This document shows positions 5,943 to 13,965 of a stretch of DNA of 52,923 bases, one piece after another. The stretch's first letter is position 1. Each line of letters starts with the position of its first letter. This DNA is from Pelagibacterium luteolum (lineage in GTDB: Bacteria > Pseudomonadota > Alphaproteobacteria > Rhizobiales > Devosiaceae), in NCBI RefSeq assembly GCF_900100665.1, contig NZ_FNCS01000020.1, positions 1 through 52,923 of the forward strand, written 5' to 3'. The notes beneath the pieces were generated by a model. It did not search any database. It saw only the letters and a list, made by a program, of their open reading frames with translations, and had not been told where the DNA came from. The translations under genes were made by a program, and so were the position numbers.

Positions 5943-6710
5943 TCAAAGTCGCCCGATCCTGCCTACTGCACGACCGAGAATGCGTATCTCTGCGGCTGGG
6001 ATATCCTGCGGCTTGACTGCTTCGTTGTCGGATATCACCATCAGCCTTGCGGGCTTACTGCCAACCACTTTTGAGAGGCGTTTCACGCGGGGTTCGCCGT
6101 CGCCGTCGTCAAAGACGTAAATGCCATCACTGCGAAACGCTGGGTTTGTGGTGTCGACAATCACTCTGTCGCCGGGCTGCAGCGTTGGCAGCATGCTGTC
6201 GCCGGTCACTGACATCAAGATTATCCCGTCGCGCTGGGCGCGCAGCTCGTGACGGAAGAACGATTCGGGCAGCATCCACTCGGCAACGACCTGATGGCCA
6301 ATGCCCGTTGTGCCGTCCGGTAGGGTGATTTCGTTGCTCTCGCCTATCTGCCCGTCCCCGGCGCCGGCTGAAACGTCGATCTCAGGGAATACGCCTTGCG
6401 TTGCTCCGTGGTAGCGATGACCTGGGACAAATACGCCATGCGTCGTTTCTGCCAGGTCTCTCTGCCAATCGCGAAACGCCTGTTCCTTGTCCTCTGGCCA
6501 CTGCCTCGGCTCATCTCCGACTAGTAGCCAGGACTCTCGAACATTAAAGAAATCCGCATATCGTTCCGCTGCCTTCAATGTCAGCCCTCGGTGCCCGTTC
6601 TCGTGCGCGTTGTAAGTGGCCACAGATATTTTCATCGCCTGCGCAGCATCGGTCCCGGTCTTATATCCGGCTGCAATTCGGGCGTCTTTCAGTCGTTCGT
6701 GCTGGTCCAT
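5943..6710 (-). CDS. CI-type prophage repressor with S24/LexA autocleavage domain
   Basis: 255 residues. The N-terminal helix-turn-helix spans about 4-60 (RLKDARIAAGYKTGTDAAQA to SWLLVGD). The C-terminal S24 peptidase domain spans about 105-250 with nucleophile Ser172 (VTGDSMLPTL) and general base Lys210 (EPRVKRL). The likely self-cleavage bond is in the Ala-Gly pair of DVSAGAGDG at about 113-120, as in LexA/CI. So the repressor should be inactivated by RecA during DNA damage. It has a good GGAGG site before ATG 6710, is divergent from the Cro-like gene, and is transcribed separately from the leftward operon that follows it. Confidence 0.93.
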   Translation of the reverse strand: MDQHERLKDARIAAGYKTGTDAAQAMKISVATYNAHENGHRGLTLKAAERYADFFNVRESWLLVGDEPRQWPEDKEQAFRDWQRDLAETTHGVFVPGHRYHGATQGVFPEIDVSAGAGDGQIGESNEITLPDGTTGIGHQVVAEWMLPESFFRHELRAQRDGIILMSVTGDSMLPTLQPGDRVIVDTTNPAFRSDGIYVFDDGDGEPRVKRLSKVVGSKPARLMVISDNEAVKPQDIPAAEIRILGRAVGRIGRL

Positions 6711-6795
6711 AGTGGCCTCCGTTCATTCGTTCGTGCGTGTAGCACGATCCTGTCATGCGCGGGGCATTGACTATCATTCGTGCTTAACGCATTAT
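6697..6795 (+). promoter_or_regulatory. CI/Cro operator region and rightward early promoter
   Basis: The rightward promoter is TTGACT (6767-6772), 17-bp spacer, CATTAT (6790-6795). A perfect inverted repeat TCGTGC-N5-GCACGA lies at 6731-6747, a half-matching TCGTGC-N5-GCATTA at 6778-6794 inside the promoter, and another TCGTGC at 6697-6702 within the first codons of cI. These fit one repressor controlling cI and the rightward genes. Confidence 0.65.
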
Positions 6796-6832
6796 GGCCC
6801 TCGATTTGCATTATGCGAAAAGGGTCCGGGAG

Positions 6833-7063
6833 ATGGACGACGAGAACATCCCTTCAAGGTTGAAGGCGCTGAGAGAGGCCCGTGGATGGTCGCAATACAA
6901 GCTGGCCGAACACATCGGATGCAACCAGTCCACAGTCCACAGGATCGAGAACGGGGACCGCATTCCGCGCGGGGCTCTCAAGAAGATGATCCTTCTCGTG
7001 ATCGATAGCAGTACTGCCGGGAAACCAGCGGGCGAAAATGAACGGCCAGCGATGGCTGTCTGA
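6833..7063 (+). CDS. Cro-like XRE-family regulator
   Basis: 76 residues beginning MDDENIPSRLKALREARGW, a compact Cro/C1 helix-turn-helix (SQYKLAEHIGCNQSTVHRIE) with a short basic tail. Start 6833 is chosen over the upstream in-frame ATG 6794 because that ATG overlaps the -10 box, so it cannot be in the transcript, and AAGGG lies 8-12 bases before 6833. As the first rightward gene, divergent from cI, it probably represses cI or lowers early transcription in lytic growth. Confidence 0.8.
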   Translation: MDDENIPSRLKALREARGWSQYKLAEHIGCNQSTVHRIENGDRIPRGALKKMILLVIDSSTAGKPAGENERPAMAV

Positions 7064-7114
7064 CTTTAACCGGGTCGGGCAGGCAAAGTGGGAACGAGCC
7101 GAACGACCCCAACC

Positions 7115-7348
7115 ATGGATGACACTATGCAACGCGATGATTTCGTGAGCGGGGAAGATGTGCCTGAGCCTGATGGGGGGATGATGCCCTTGTCTGTGTT
7201 CATGCAGAAAGAGCCAGAAACGCGGGCGTTTAACGCATACCGCGTGGCTTTCAGGGCCAACGAGGCGCACCCCAACCTCCGCAACGCTGCTGCTCTGGTG
7301 AAGGCATGGAATGCCTTTGCCGACATTATGGGGCTGGCACACGTATGA
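7115..7348 (+). CDS. Hypothetical protein of the replication operon (77 aa)
   Basis: Begins MDDTMQRDDFVSGEDVPEPD and has a helical C-terminal half (ETRAFNAYRVAFRANEAHPN). The start is uncertain: GTG at 7088 and ATG at 7127 are also in frame and none has a strong ribosome site. The stop overlaps the next start as ATGA. Position between Cro and replication genes suggests an early regulator or replication accessory factor; no motif supports a particular role. Confidence 0.6.
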   Translation: MDDTMQRDDFVSGEDVPEPDGGMMPLSVFMQKEPETRAFNAYRVAFRANEAHPNLRNAAALVKAWNAFADIMGLAHV

Positions 7349-8088
7349 CCGCAGACTACGCGCCAAACTTTTCCCAACATGTGTTGCCCTATGTGAAGTG
7401 GTTTCAGGACGACTTCATCAACGGCGTGCGCGGCATGAAGGCGCACGAGATCGGGATTTACACGACCCTGCTCATGGAAATGTATGCCAGGGGCAAGCCT
7501 CTCGACCTGTCACACGATCGTCTTGCGCGTCTTTGCGGCGCCGACCGGCGGACATTCACTCGCGCTCTCGCCATGCTGATCGAAGAGGGGAAAATCGTTC
7601 GTCTCGATAGCGGTCTCTGGAATGAAAGATGCGAAAATGCGTTCAGGGAGCGCGCAAAAATGCAGGAGCAACAAAGCGCGGCTGGTAGAACTTCGGCAGA
7701 AAAGCGCAACAAAATCAATGCTCCAAGTCAACGACCGTTGAACGCCCGTTCAACGCCCGTTCAACCAATCTTAGAAGCTCAGACTATAAGAGAAGATACC
7801 CCTAACGGGGACGTTCCCGTCGTTGGGAAAGCCGGTCCAGTTGGGGGCAGTCCGGGCCTGGAAAAGCAGGCATACGATTTCGGAAAGACCGTGCTGGGCA
7901 AGTCGGCCGGCGGCGTCATCACAAAACTGAAAAAGCACCATCGAGGCGACTGGGCGGAAGTGCTGGCCACTCTGCGCATGGCGGCAGATAAGGCGGACCC
8001 GTCCGAATGGGTCGGGGCTGTGCTGGCCGGAAAGCGCGACCTGAGCTGGGAAAAGCGTGAAGCCGACATCTATGCGAGTGTCCAATGA
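7345..8088 (+). CDS. DUF1376-family phage replication protein
   Basis: 247 residues. The N-terminal 100 residues match the DUF1376 winged-helix family (FSQHVLPYVKWFQDDFINGV, GIYTTLLMEMYARGKPLDL, LARLCGADRRTFTRALAML), which resembles primase/replication-initiator N-termini. The middle is a low-complexity linker (QRPLNARSTPVQPILEAQ) and the C-terminus a helical domain with SEWVGAVLAGK typical of replication initiators that recruit helicase. ATG at 7345 overlaps the previous stop. It overlaps the helicase gene by four bases, consistent with an initiator that loads it. Confidence 0.8.
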   Translation: MTADYAPNFSQHVLPYVKWFQDDFINGVRGMKAHEIGIYTTLLMEMYARGKPLDLSHDRLARLCGADRRTFTRALAMLIEEGKIVRLDSGLWNERCENAFRERAKMQEQQSAAGRTSAEKRNKINAPSQRPLNARSTPVQPILEAQTIREDTPNGDVPVVGKAGPVGGSPGLEKQAYDFGKTVLGKSAGGVITKLKKHHRGDWAEVLATLRMAADKADPSEWVGAVLAGKRDLSWEKREADIYASVQ

Positions 8089-9887
8089 GCGACATCACAG
8101 CAGTTTCCCGGGCACTGTCTGACCGCGCGGCGGCGGTGGCCGAAATGCTTCTGCCCAACGGCAAGCGGGTCGGGCGTGAATGGCGGGTTGGATCGCTCGG
8201 CGGTGAGAAGGGCGAGAGTTTCGGGGTGTGCCTCACTGGCGACAAGGTGGGCGTCTGGAGCGATTTCCAGAGCGGCGAGGGCGGGAAAGACCTGATCGAC
8301 CTGTGGGCGGCGGTGAAGAGCCTCACGCTCTCGGAAGCGCTGCAGGAAGCGCGGAACTACGTCGGCATGACGCGACCCGTCGCTTATCGGGAGCCTCGGC
8401 AGGAATACACGCGCCCACCAAAGCCCAAATGCACGACGGCCTCGGGCCGGGTGTTGGATTATCTGCGCGAAGACCGCAACATTCCTGCGGAAGTCATCGA
8501 GCGCTACAAGATCGCGGCGCAGGGCAACGCAATCGTTTTCCCCTTCCTGCTGCCTGATGGCGTGCTGGCACTGGCCAAGGTGCGCGATGCGGTCGACGGG
8601 GCCAAACCTAAACCGACTGCGCCCAATTGTGAGCCGGTGCTGTTTGGCTGGCAGGCGATCCCGCCCGACGCGCGCGACGTGATCATCACAGAGGGCGAAA
8701 TCGACGCGCTATCGTGGGCGGCATATGGCTTTGCGGCCATGTCCGTGCCGTTCGGCGGCGGTGGCGGAAACAAGCAGCAGTGGATCGAAAACGAGTTTGA
8801 CCGCCTGGACCGCTTTGAGCGGATCTATCTTTCAACCGACATGGACAAGCCGGGTGACGAGGCGGCAGACGAAATCGCCAAGCGTCTTGGGCGCCATCGG
8901 TGCCTGCGTGTGCGCCTGCCGCGAAAGGACGCCAACTCGTGCCGGGTGGATGGTTTCACGCAAGAGCAGATGGCCCAGATATTGGCCGATGCGGAAAACC
9001 TCGACCCGGAAGGGCTGCGCAAGGCCAGCGACTATTACGACGAGCTGGCAGATGTCTTTCAGCCCGTGGAAGGGTCGCGGCCCGGCTACAGCACGCCATT
9101 CTCGAAACTTGAGGGGAAGGTGTATTTCCGGCCCGGCGATCTGACCGTGTGGACAGGTGCCAGTGGGGCAGGGAAGAGCCAAGTTCTATCGCACTGCATC
9201 GTGCATTGGGTCGATCAGGGCAGCAGGGTTTGCCTGTCCAGTCTCGAAATGCGGCCAGTGCAAACGCTGCGCCGCATGGTTCGGCAAGTGGGCGCGGTGG
9301 AGAACCCGACGAACGAATTTGTTAGCGAGGCGCTGCATTGGCTGGATCGTGGGCTGCTGCTTTACGAAAAGATCGGCAAGGCCGGCGTCGACAGCTTGCT
9401 GGAAGTCTTCGACTATGCCCGGGCCCGATACGGGTGCGACCAGTTCGTGATCGACAGCCTGATGCGGCTGGGCATCGCCTCTGACGATTACAACGGGCAG
9501 GAAACGGCAGTGTTTAAGCTCGTTGACTGGTGCGTCGCCAACAGCGTCCACATTCATCTGGTGGCCCATGCCCGCAAGGGTGAGAGCGGTGGCGGTCCTC
9601 CAGCGACCGACGACATCAAAGGGGGGATGGAAATCGGCGGCAACGCCGCAAACATCATCAGCATTTGGCGCAATCGCAAACACGAGGACGCGATCCAGGC
9701 GGCAAAGACCGACGAGGAACGCGACGAGCTCAACGAGAAGCCGGGAACGATCCTCAACATTCCGAAACAGCGTAACGGTGACTTTGAGGGCAAGATCGGC
9801 CTGTGGTTCGATCAGGCCACCTACCGCTACCATTCATCCTTTGATCGCGGTCTGTGGCCGCGCCAGTACATCAGCAACGGAGATTGA
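8085..9887 (+). CDS. TOPRIM-DnaB-like primase/helicase
   Basis: 600 residues. The N-terminal region (about 15-95) resembles the primase zinc-binding module but without its cysteines, so it is degenerate. The TOPRIM domain lies about 140-290 with the acidic motif ITEGEIDALS near 203 and the DxD-type YLSTDMDKPGDEAADEIAK. The RecA/DnaB helicase domain follows, with Walker A TGASGAGKS near 356-363 and Walker B FVIDSLMRLG near 455. This is the architecture of T7 gp4-like and Twinkle-like proteins, which unwind and prime the phage genome. It follows the DUF1376 initiator with ATGA overlap. Whether primase is active without the zinc cysteines is unknown. Confidence 0.88.
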   Translation: MSDITAVSRALSDRAAAVAEMLLPNGKRVGREWRVGSLGGEKGESFGVCLTGDKVGVWSDFQSGEGGKDLIDLWAAVKSLTLSEALQEARNYVGMTRPVAYREPRQEYTRPPKPKCTTASGRVLDYLREDRNIPAEVIERYKIAAQGNAIVFPFLLPDGVLALAKVRDAVDGAKPKPTAPNCEPVLFGWQAIPPDARDVIITEGEIDALSWAAYGFAAMSVPFGGGGGNKQQWIENEFDRLDRFERIYLSTDMDKPGDEAADEIAKRLGRHRCLRVRLPRKDANSCRVDGFTQEQMAQILADAENLDPEGLRKASDYYDELADVFQPVEGSRPGYSTPFSKLEGKVYFRPGDLTVWTGASGAGKSQVLSHCIVHWVDQGSRVCLSSLEMRPVQTLRRMVRQVGAVENPTNEFVSEALHWLDRGLLLYEKIGKAGVDSLLEVFDYARARYGCDQFVIDSLMRLGIASDDYNGQETAVFKLVDWCVANSVHIHLVAHARKGESGGGPPATDDIKGGMEIGGNAANIISIWRNRKHEDAIQAAKTDEERDELNEKPGTILNIPKQRNGDFEGKIGLWFDQATYRYHSSFDRGLWPRQYISNGD

Positions 9888-9889
9888 CC

Positions 9890-10159
9890 ATGGAACAGTG
9901 TGGAACGTGCAAATTCTGGCGCATTCGGTCTGACGAGGCGGCAGGGAAGGGCGGCGGATACTGCGTCCGATTCCCGCCATTCGCGCCGGCGGCGTTCAAC
10001 GTGTGGATGACGAGCAGTGGCCAGACCGGCGAGGTGACGGCTAGTTCTAGCCACCTCAATGACGCGTGGCCAAATGTGCATATCCAGTCGTGGTGTGGCG
10101 AGTATCAGCAGGCGCTCGAAGCAGAGCAGCCCAGCAATGAGAAGTGGATCGAGTTCTGA
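9890..10159 (+). CDS. Small Cys-containing hypothetical phage protein (89 aa)
   Basis: ATG at 9890, two bases after the helicase stop. The sequence MEQCGTCKFWRI has CxxC, followed by GGYCVRFPP and QSWCGEY, four cysteines in all, suggesting a single zinc or iron-sulfur site. The Pro-rich strand region and absence of a basic surface argue against a plain DNA-binding zinc ribbon. Proteins of this layout occur near replication genes of alphaproteobacterial phages; function is unknown. Confidence 0.65.
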   Translation: MEQCGTCKFWRIRSDEAAGKGGGYCVRFPPFAPAAFNVWMTSSGQTGEVTASSSHLNDAWPNVHIQSWCGEYQQALEAEQPSNEKWIEF

Positions 10160-10527
10160 TGACCTTGCAAGGCGTAGTGCAGCGGCCAGATGGGCTGTTT
10201 GATGTGGTGGTCGACGGCAGGGTGGTCGCCGGAGCCGTAGGGACCAACAGAGAGGCATGGAGGGCATACGATCGAGCGACCGGGGACGTGGTAAGCCCGT
10301 CTGAAAAGCGGGCGGATTTCGCTTTTCAGCGATCCCTCGATGTGAAGGTCAAGGAGCCAGTGACGCGGCGTCCTCCAATGACCGTGGCTCAGATAGAGGC
10401 GGGGCGATCACCAAAGGGCGGATGGACAGCCAAGACACTGCGCGGGTGGGGTGTGCCCTGGCCCCCGCCAAAGGGCTGGCGGCGTAAGCTGCTGAAAGGC
10501 GAGCCTGTTGCACGCAACGCGAAGTGA
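10159..10527 (+). CDS. Hypothetical basic phage protein (122 aa)
   Basis: ATG at 10159 overlaps the previous stop (TGATG). The product starts MTLQGVVQRPDGLFDVVVDG, a small beta unit, and continues into a basic Trp/Pro-rich end (LRGWGVPWPPPKGWRRKLLK). Such ends often bind nucleic acid. The context of replication genes fits that idea but does not prove it. Family not recognised. Confidence 0.6.
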   Translation: MTLQGVVQRPDGLFDVVVDGRVVAGAVGTNREAWRAYDRATGDVVSPSEKRADFAFQRSLDVKVKEPVTRRPPMTVAQIEAGRSPKGGWTAKTLRGWGVPWPPPKGWRRKLLKGEPVARNAK

Positions 10528-10560
10528 GGCTATAAGCGTGGCATCCCACTTTGCCTGCCC

Positions 10561-10583
10561 GACCCCTCCCATTTCGAGGGGTC
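10561..10583 (+). promoter_or_regulatory. Hairpin covering the ribosome site of the 181-aa gene
   Basis: GACCCCTC (10561-10568) pairs perfectly with GAGGGGTC (10576-10583), loop 7. GAGGGG is the only ribosome-site candidate for the GTG at 10589. There is no T tract, so this is not a terminator. Confidence 0.5.
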
Positions 10584-10588
10584 ATTCT

Positions 10589-11134
10589 GTGACTGAAACA
10601 CTTGGTTTCCGGCTGGTTCAAGATCCCGCCGTATCTGACGCGCAATTCTGGCACCTCCGGGCCCAACACCCGGATAATCCCGATGTCGGGAAGGTGCTGG
10701 CGGCGGTTAATCTCCACACATACATTGGCGGCTTTGCCAAGTTCTACGGGGCAGAGCACCAGATCATGGCGGCGGCGAAGTTCCGGCGCCTGTATGACAT
10801 GGCACAGGTCGGCGGCTCCAAGGCTTGCGACATGGAACGCGAACCCGTCGACGGCGGCGGCTTCAACCCAGATGCCGTGTTTGAGATCGGCGCGGACGCT
10901 CGGCGCGAGTTTGTCCTGATGCAGCAACACCTGGGGCGCAAGATGTTCCAGCGCTTCGAGTTCGTGGTTGTCGGCGGCAAAGGCCCCACTGCCTATGTCC
11001 GGTGGATCACTGGAATTGCCAAGCCCAACGCCAAGCTGGTGAGCCGGGGCAAGGTCGAGGTCCGACGCATAGCGAACAACCTTGCGGAATACTGGGGGAT
11101 GGCTAGCAAGTCACCGATTGACCGAGTGGCGTAA
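10589..11134 (+). CDS. Unrecognised phage protein at the early/late boundary (181 aa)
   Basis: GTG start at 10589 with GAGGGG 8 bases upstream, although an open frame extends further left without a ribosome site. The product begins MTETLGFRLVQDPAVSDAQF, has a central helical region (HQIMAAAKFRRLYDMAQVGG) and a mixed C-terminal half (FEFVVVGGKGPTAYVRWITG) ending in a helix with NNLAEYWGM. It is soluble. In temperate phages this slot, last before the terminase region, often holds a late-gene activator, but no helix-turn-helix is clear. A terminator follows 46 bp later. Confidence 0.6.
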   Translation: MTETLGFRLVQDPAVSDAQFWHLRAQHPDNPDVGKVLAAVNLHTYIGGFAKFYGAEHQIMAAAKFRRLYDMAQVGGSKACDMEREPVDGGGFNPDAVFEIGADARREFVLMQQHLGRKMFQRFEFVVVGGKGPTAYVRWITGIAKPNAKLVSRGKVEVRRIANNLAEYWGMASKSPIDRVA

Positions 11135-11180
11135 AATCAGATAGGTTTCAGGCACGGTCGCAAAATGCGACTTTGAACAA

Positions 11181-11205
11181 GGCTCTGCTTCGGCGGGGCC
11201 TTTTT
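11181..11205 (+). terminator. Rho-independent terminator ending the replication operon
   Basis: GGCTCTGC (11181-11188), loop TTCG, GCGGGGCC (11193-11200), then TTTTT. It marks the end of the early rightward unit and implies a separate promoter or antitermination for the late genes. Confidence 0.8.
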
Positions 11206-11311
11206 GCGTTTCAGGTTGCCAGCGTCGTTGATTTTCCCAGCGGCCATGGCGGTGTGCGCGGCACGGGTAGCTCCCAATCCGCGAAGTCGTTCTGTGCACA
11301 GGGCGCATCTT

Positions 11312-11348
11312 GGCGGCTCCGTGGTGTCCAACCAGTTCCGGAGCCGCC
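11312..11348 (+). other. Strong hairpin in the late-region leader
   Basis: GGCGGCTCCG (11312-11321) pairs perfectly with CGGAGCCGCC (11339-11348), and TGGT/ACCA pair inside the 17-nt loop. There is no T tract. It lies 24 bp before the first late gene, in a 237-bp non-coding leader after the terminator. It could be an RNA-processing site or protect the 5' end of the late mRNA. Confidence 0.55.
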
Positions 11349-11371
11349 TATCCATCTCACAGGGGAACGCT

Positions 11372-11599
11372 ATGCGCCTCATTCGCAAGCTGCTGCGCCT
11401 TGAGCCAGCGGGCTACACACTCGTGCGCGAGGACGGCAAGCGCCACAACCGAATCCGGGGCGATCTGATCCCAGTTGGCGTGTCGGTCATCATCGATGAC
11501 GGGCGGTATTTTGTGCGCACCGATACAGCGGACCACGACGGTTTCGAGGTGTATCGCGAAGGCCACAGCAGCCACATTTATCATTCTGCCAATTCGTAG
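11372..11599 (+). CDS. Hypothetical small basic protein (75 aa)
   Basis: ATG at 11372 with AGGGGAA 5-11 bases before. The product starts MRLIRKLLRLEPAGYTLVRE and is rich in beta-strand pattern (DLIPVGVSVIIDDGRYFVRT), ending HIYHSANS. It may be a small SH3-like or OB-like barrel. The long non-coding leader upstream suggests that it opens the late transcript. Family not recognised. Confidence 0.55.
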   Translation: MRLIRKLLRLEPAGYTLVREDGKRHNRIRGDLIPVGVSVIIDDGRYFVRTDTADHDGFEVYREGHSSHIYHSANS

Positions 11600-11628
11600 G
11601 CCACTCCCCACAACCAGAGGCAACTACC

Positions 11629-12054
11629 ATGGACACTGCAACCTCTGCAGCCATCAAGGCTGCGCTTCTCAAACTCGATCACGGCAATGACGATCATTGG
11701 ACGACTGGCGGCAAGCCGGCCATGAAGGTGGTCGAAGAGTTCGCCGGCCAGAACGTCACGCGCGCTCAGGTCGAAGAGGTCGCGCCAGATTTCGAGCGCG
11801 TCACCGATGAGGCCCAATCCGGCAACCGCGCCGCGCTCACTGCCGTGGCAGGCTTTGACAGCATTATGGGTATCGGTGACAGCTTCGTTGATGCCGACGT
11901 CGACTTGGCTGCGAACGCCAAGGACGGCGACGACTTTTGGCGCCAGTGGATCAAGGCGCACGATCCGGAAAAGCTCCACAAGCGGCCCTATCACATGCTG
12001 AGCCGTATCGAGCAGGCGCGCATTGCCGTCTTCCTCGCAGTGGCGAAGGACTGA
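11629..12054 (+). CDS. Hypothetical protein upstream of terminase (141 aa)
   Basis: Begins MDTATSAAIKAALLKLDHGN. Residues about 18-50 (HWTTGGKPAMKVVEEFAGQN, then VTRAQVEEVAPDF) resemble the small helical nucleic-acid-binding module found at the start of several phage structural genes, in which DDHWT and G.P are typical. The rest is acidic, with a Trp/His-rich helix (FWRQWIKAHDPEKLHKRPYH). It is directly followed by terS. Role unknown; packaging accessory or scaffold-like use is possible. Confidence 0.65.
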   Translation: MDTATSAAIKAALLKLDHGNDDHWTTGGKPAMKVVEEFAGQNVTRAQVEEVAPDFERVTDEAQSGNRAALTAVAGFDSIMGIGDSFVDADVDLAANAKDGDDFWRQWIKAHDPEKLHKRPYHMLSRIEQARIAVFLAVAKD

Positions 12055-12059
12055 CATCA

Positions 12060-12581
12060 GTGCCGGCGCTTTCTAACGCCAAGCACGAGGCTTTCGCACA
12101 GGGCATGGCACAAGGCATGTCAGCGTCGGAAGCCTATGTTGCTGCCGGGTACAAAGAAAGCCGCTCTGCTGCATCGCGCTTGTCAACAAATGTGAACATT
12201 GAAGCCCGAATAGCTGAGCTGATCGAACAAGGGGCTGAAAAGGCGCAGACGAGCATTGAGCGTGTGCTGGCTGAGATGTCGCGGCTCGGCTTCTCGGACG
12301 TGCGGAAAGCATTTACTCCAGGCGGTGCGCTGCTGCCGCCCAGTGAGTGGGATGAAGAGTTCGCCGCGGCTGTTGCTGGCATCGAGGTCGTAACTCGGCC
12401 CACTGGTGAGCGCGACGAGAAAGACCGCCCGATCATCGAGCACATCCACAAGATCAAGCTCTGGGACAAGAACAGTGCCCTCGACAAGATCGCCAAGCAC
12501 TTGGGCATGTTTGTTGATCGCATCGAGCATAGCGGCTCGGTGAGTGTGACGATCGATCGCGACGACGCAAAGCTGCTCTAG
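12060..12581 (+). CDS. terS: Terminase small subunit
   Basis: 173 residues from a GTG start at 12060. The N-terminal helix-turn-helix (AKHEAFAQGMAQGMSASEAY, AAGYKESRSAASRLS) is the DNA-recognition part of the Terminase_2-type small subunit. The middle (EMSRLGFSDVRKAF) and the C-terminal DRIEHSGSVSVTID fit the oligomerisation and large-subunit contact regions. It selects phage DNA for packaging and stimulates the motor. It is followed 2 bp later by the large subunit. Confidence 0.88.
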   Translation: MPALSNAKHEAFAQGMAQGMSASEAYVAAGYKESRSAASRLSTNVNIEARIAELIEQGAEKAQTSIERVLAEMSRLGFSDVRKAFTPGGALLPPSEWDEEFAAAVAGIEVVTRPTGERDEKDRPIIEHIHKIKLWDKNSALDKIAKHLGMFVDRIEHSGSVSVTIDRDDAKLL

Positions 12582-12583
12582 CC

Positions 12584-13963
12584 GTGACATTCCAGCTCAC
12601 GCGCAAGCAAGAAGCGCAGCGCGACCTGATGGGCTCGGACGCTGCGCATGTGATGGCGTTTGGTGGCTCTCGATCGGGCAAAACATTCGGCTTTGTGCGC
12701 GGGACCGTGACCAGAGCAGTGGCGCACCCCAGCCGCCATGTCATGCTGCGGTATCGGTTCAACGCCATCAAGACGTCGATCATCCTCGACACACTGCCCA
12801 AAGTGATGGAGCTCTGTTTCCCTGATCTGGCGCCTAAGTGCTCGATGGATAAAACGGACTGGTTCTTTGCCATCCCGACTGATGACAGCAACAGCCGGCA
12901 CTCTCGGAAATGGTCGGAAATCTTTTTCGGTGGGCTCGATGACAAGGCCCGGACTGAAAAAATCCTCGGCCAAGAATATGCGACGGTGTTTCTGAACGAA
13001 TGCTCGCAGATCCCGTGGGCGTCTCGCAATATCGCCATGACGCGCCTGGCGCAAAACACGCCGCTGCGGCTCAAGGCATATTACGACTGCAACCCGCCGG
13101 GGATGGCGCATTGGACGTATCGGCTGTTCATCGAGAAGCGCGACCCTGACAGGCGCACTGGCATAGCGAACCCGTCCAATTACGGGGCGCTGCTGATGAA
13201 CCCCGCCGACAATCAGGAAAATCTGCCGCCTTCCTACATGGAAGAGCTGCAGGCCATGAATGAGGCCATGCGGCGGCGCTTCCTGCTGGGCCAGTTCGCT
13301 GACTTGTCCGAATCGGCGCTGTGGACGCTCGAGCTGCTAGACCAGCAGCGCATCGTTGACGGCAACATTCCCGAGATGGTGCGGATCGTTATCGCGATCG
13401 ATCCTTCTGGCGCCTCCGGTGAAGAGGACAAGCGCTCTGATGAGGTCGGCATGGTGGTGGTCGGTCTGGGTCGCGACGGCAGGGGATATCTGCTCGAAGA
13501 CCTTTCAGGGCGCATGGGGCCAGCCCAGTGGGGCAAGGCTGCTGTTGCTGCCTTTGATCGGTACGAGGCCGATTGCATCGTGGCGGAAGAGAATTTCGGC
13601 GGCGCTATGGTGGCGGAAGTCATTCGGGGCGCTGCAACCGATCGAGACCGCAAGACAGGCGGACAGGTTCCTTACCGGGCAGTGCATGCCAGTCGCGGCA
13701 AGATCGTGCGGGCTGAACCCATTTCGGCGCTCTACGATCAGCAGAAGATTTCACATGTCGGCTATTTCCCCGACTTGGAAGACCAACTCTTGGCCATGAC
13801 GACGGCAGGCTATGTCGGCAGCAAATCCCCGGACAGGGCTGACGCTCTGGTCTGGGCGCTGGCGCATCTGTTCCCCGCAATGACCAAGAAAGAGGCGCCC
13901 GAGGGCGGGCACAGGAAACCACAGGTATTGCGCGGTCGCACGCGCTCAAGCGCCAGGAGATAG
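12584..13963 (+). CDS. terL: Terminase large subunit
   Basis: 459 residues from GTG 12584, the ATP-driven DNA packaging motor and nuclease. Walker A is GGSRSGKT at 27-34. Walker B is in YATVFLNECSQIP near 130, and a coupling region follows. The C-terminal RNase H-like nuclease shows IAIDPSG, DCIVAEENFGG and SPDRADALVWAL, supplying the acidic metal ligands. Length fits the family. The gene lies between terS and the portal module, as expected. Confidence 0.94.
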   Translation: MTFQLTRKQEAQRDLMGSDAAHVMAFGGSRSGKTFGFVRGTVTRAVAHPSRHVMLRYRFNAIKTSIILDTLPKVMELCFPDLAPKCSMDKTDWFFAIPTDDSNSRHSRKWSEIFFGGLDDKARTEKILGQEYATVFLNECSQIPWASRNIAMTRLAQNTPLRLKAYYDCNPPGMAHWTYRLFIEKRDPDRRTGIANPSNYGALLMNPADNQENLPPSYMEELQAMNEAMRRRFLLGQFADLSESALWTLELLDQQRIVDGNIPEMVRIVIAIDPSGASGEEDKRSDEVGMVVVGLGRDGRGYLLEDLSGRMGPAQWGKAAVAAFDRYEADCIVAEENFGGAMVAEVIRGAATDRDRKTGGQVPYRAVHASRGKIVRAEPISALYDQQKISHVGYFPDLEDQLLAMTTAGYVGSKSPDRADALVWALAHLFPAMTKKEAPEGGHRKPQVLRGRTRSSARR

Positions 13964-13965
13964 CC

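Noticed and set aside
6794-6832. A longer N-terminus for the Cro-like protein
   Set aside because: The ATG at 6794 overlaps the -10 box, so it would not be in the mRNA from that promoter.
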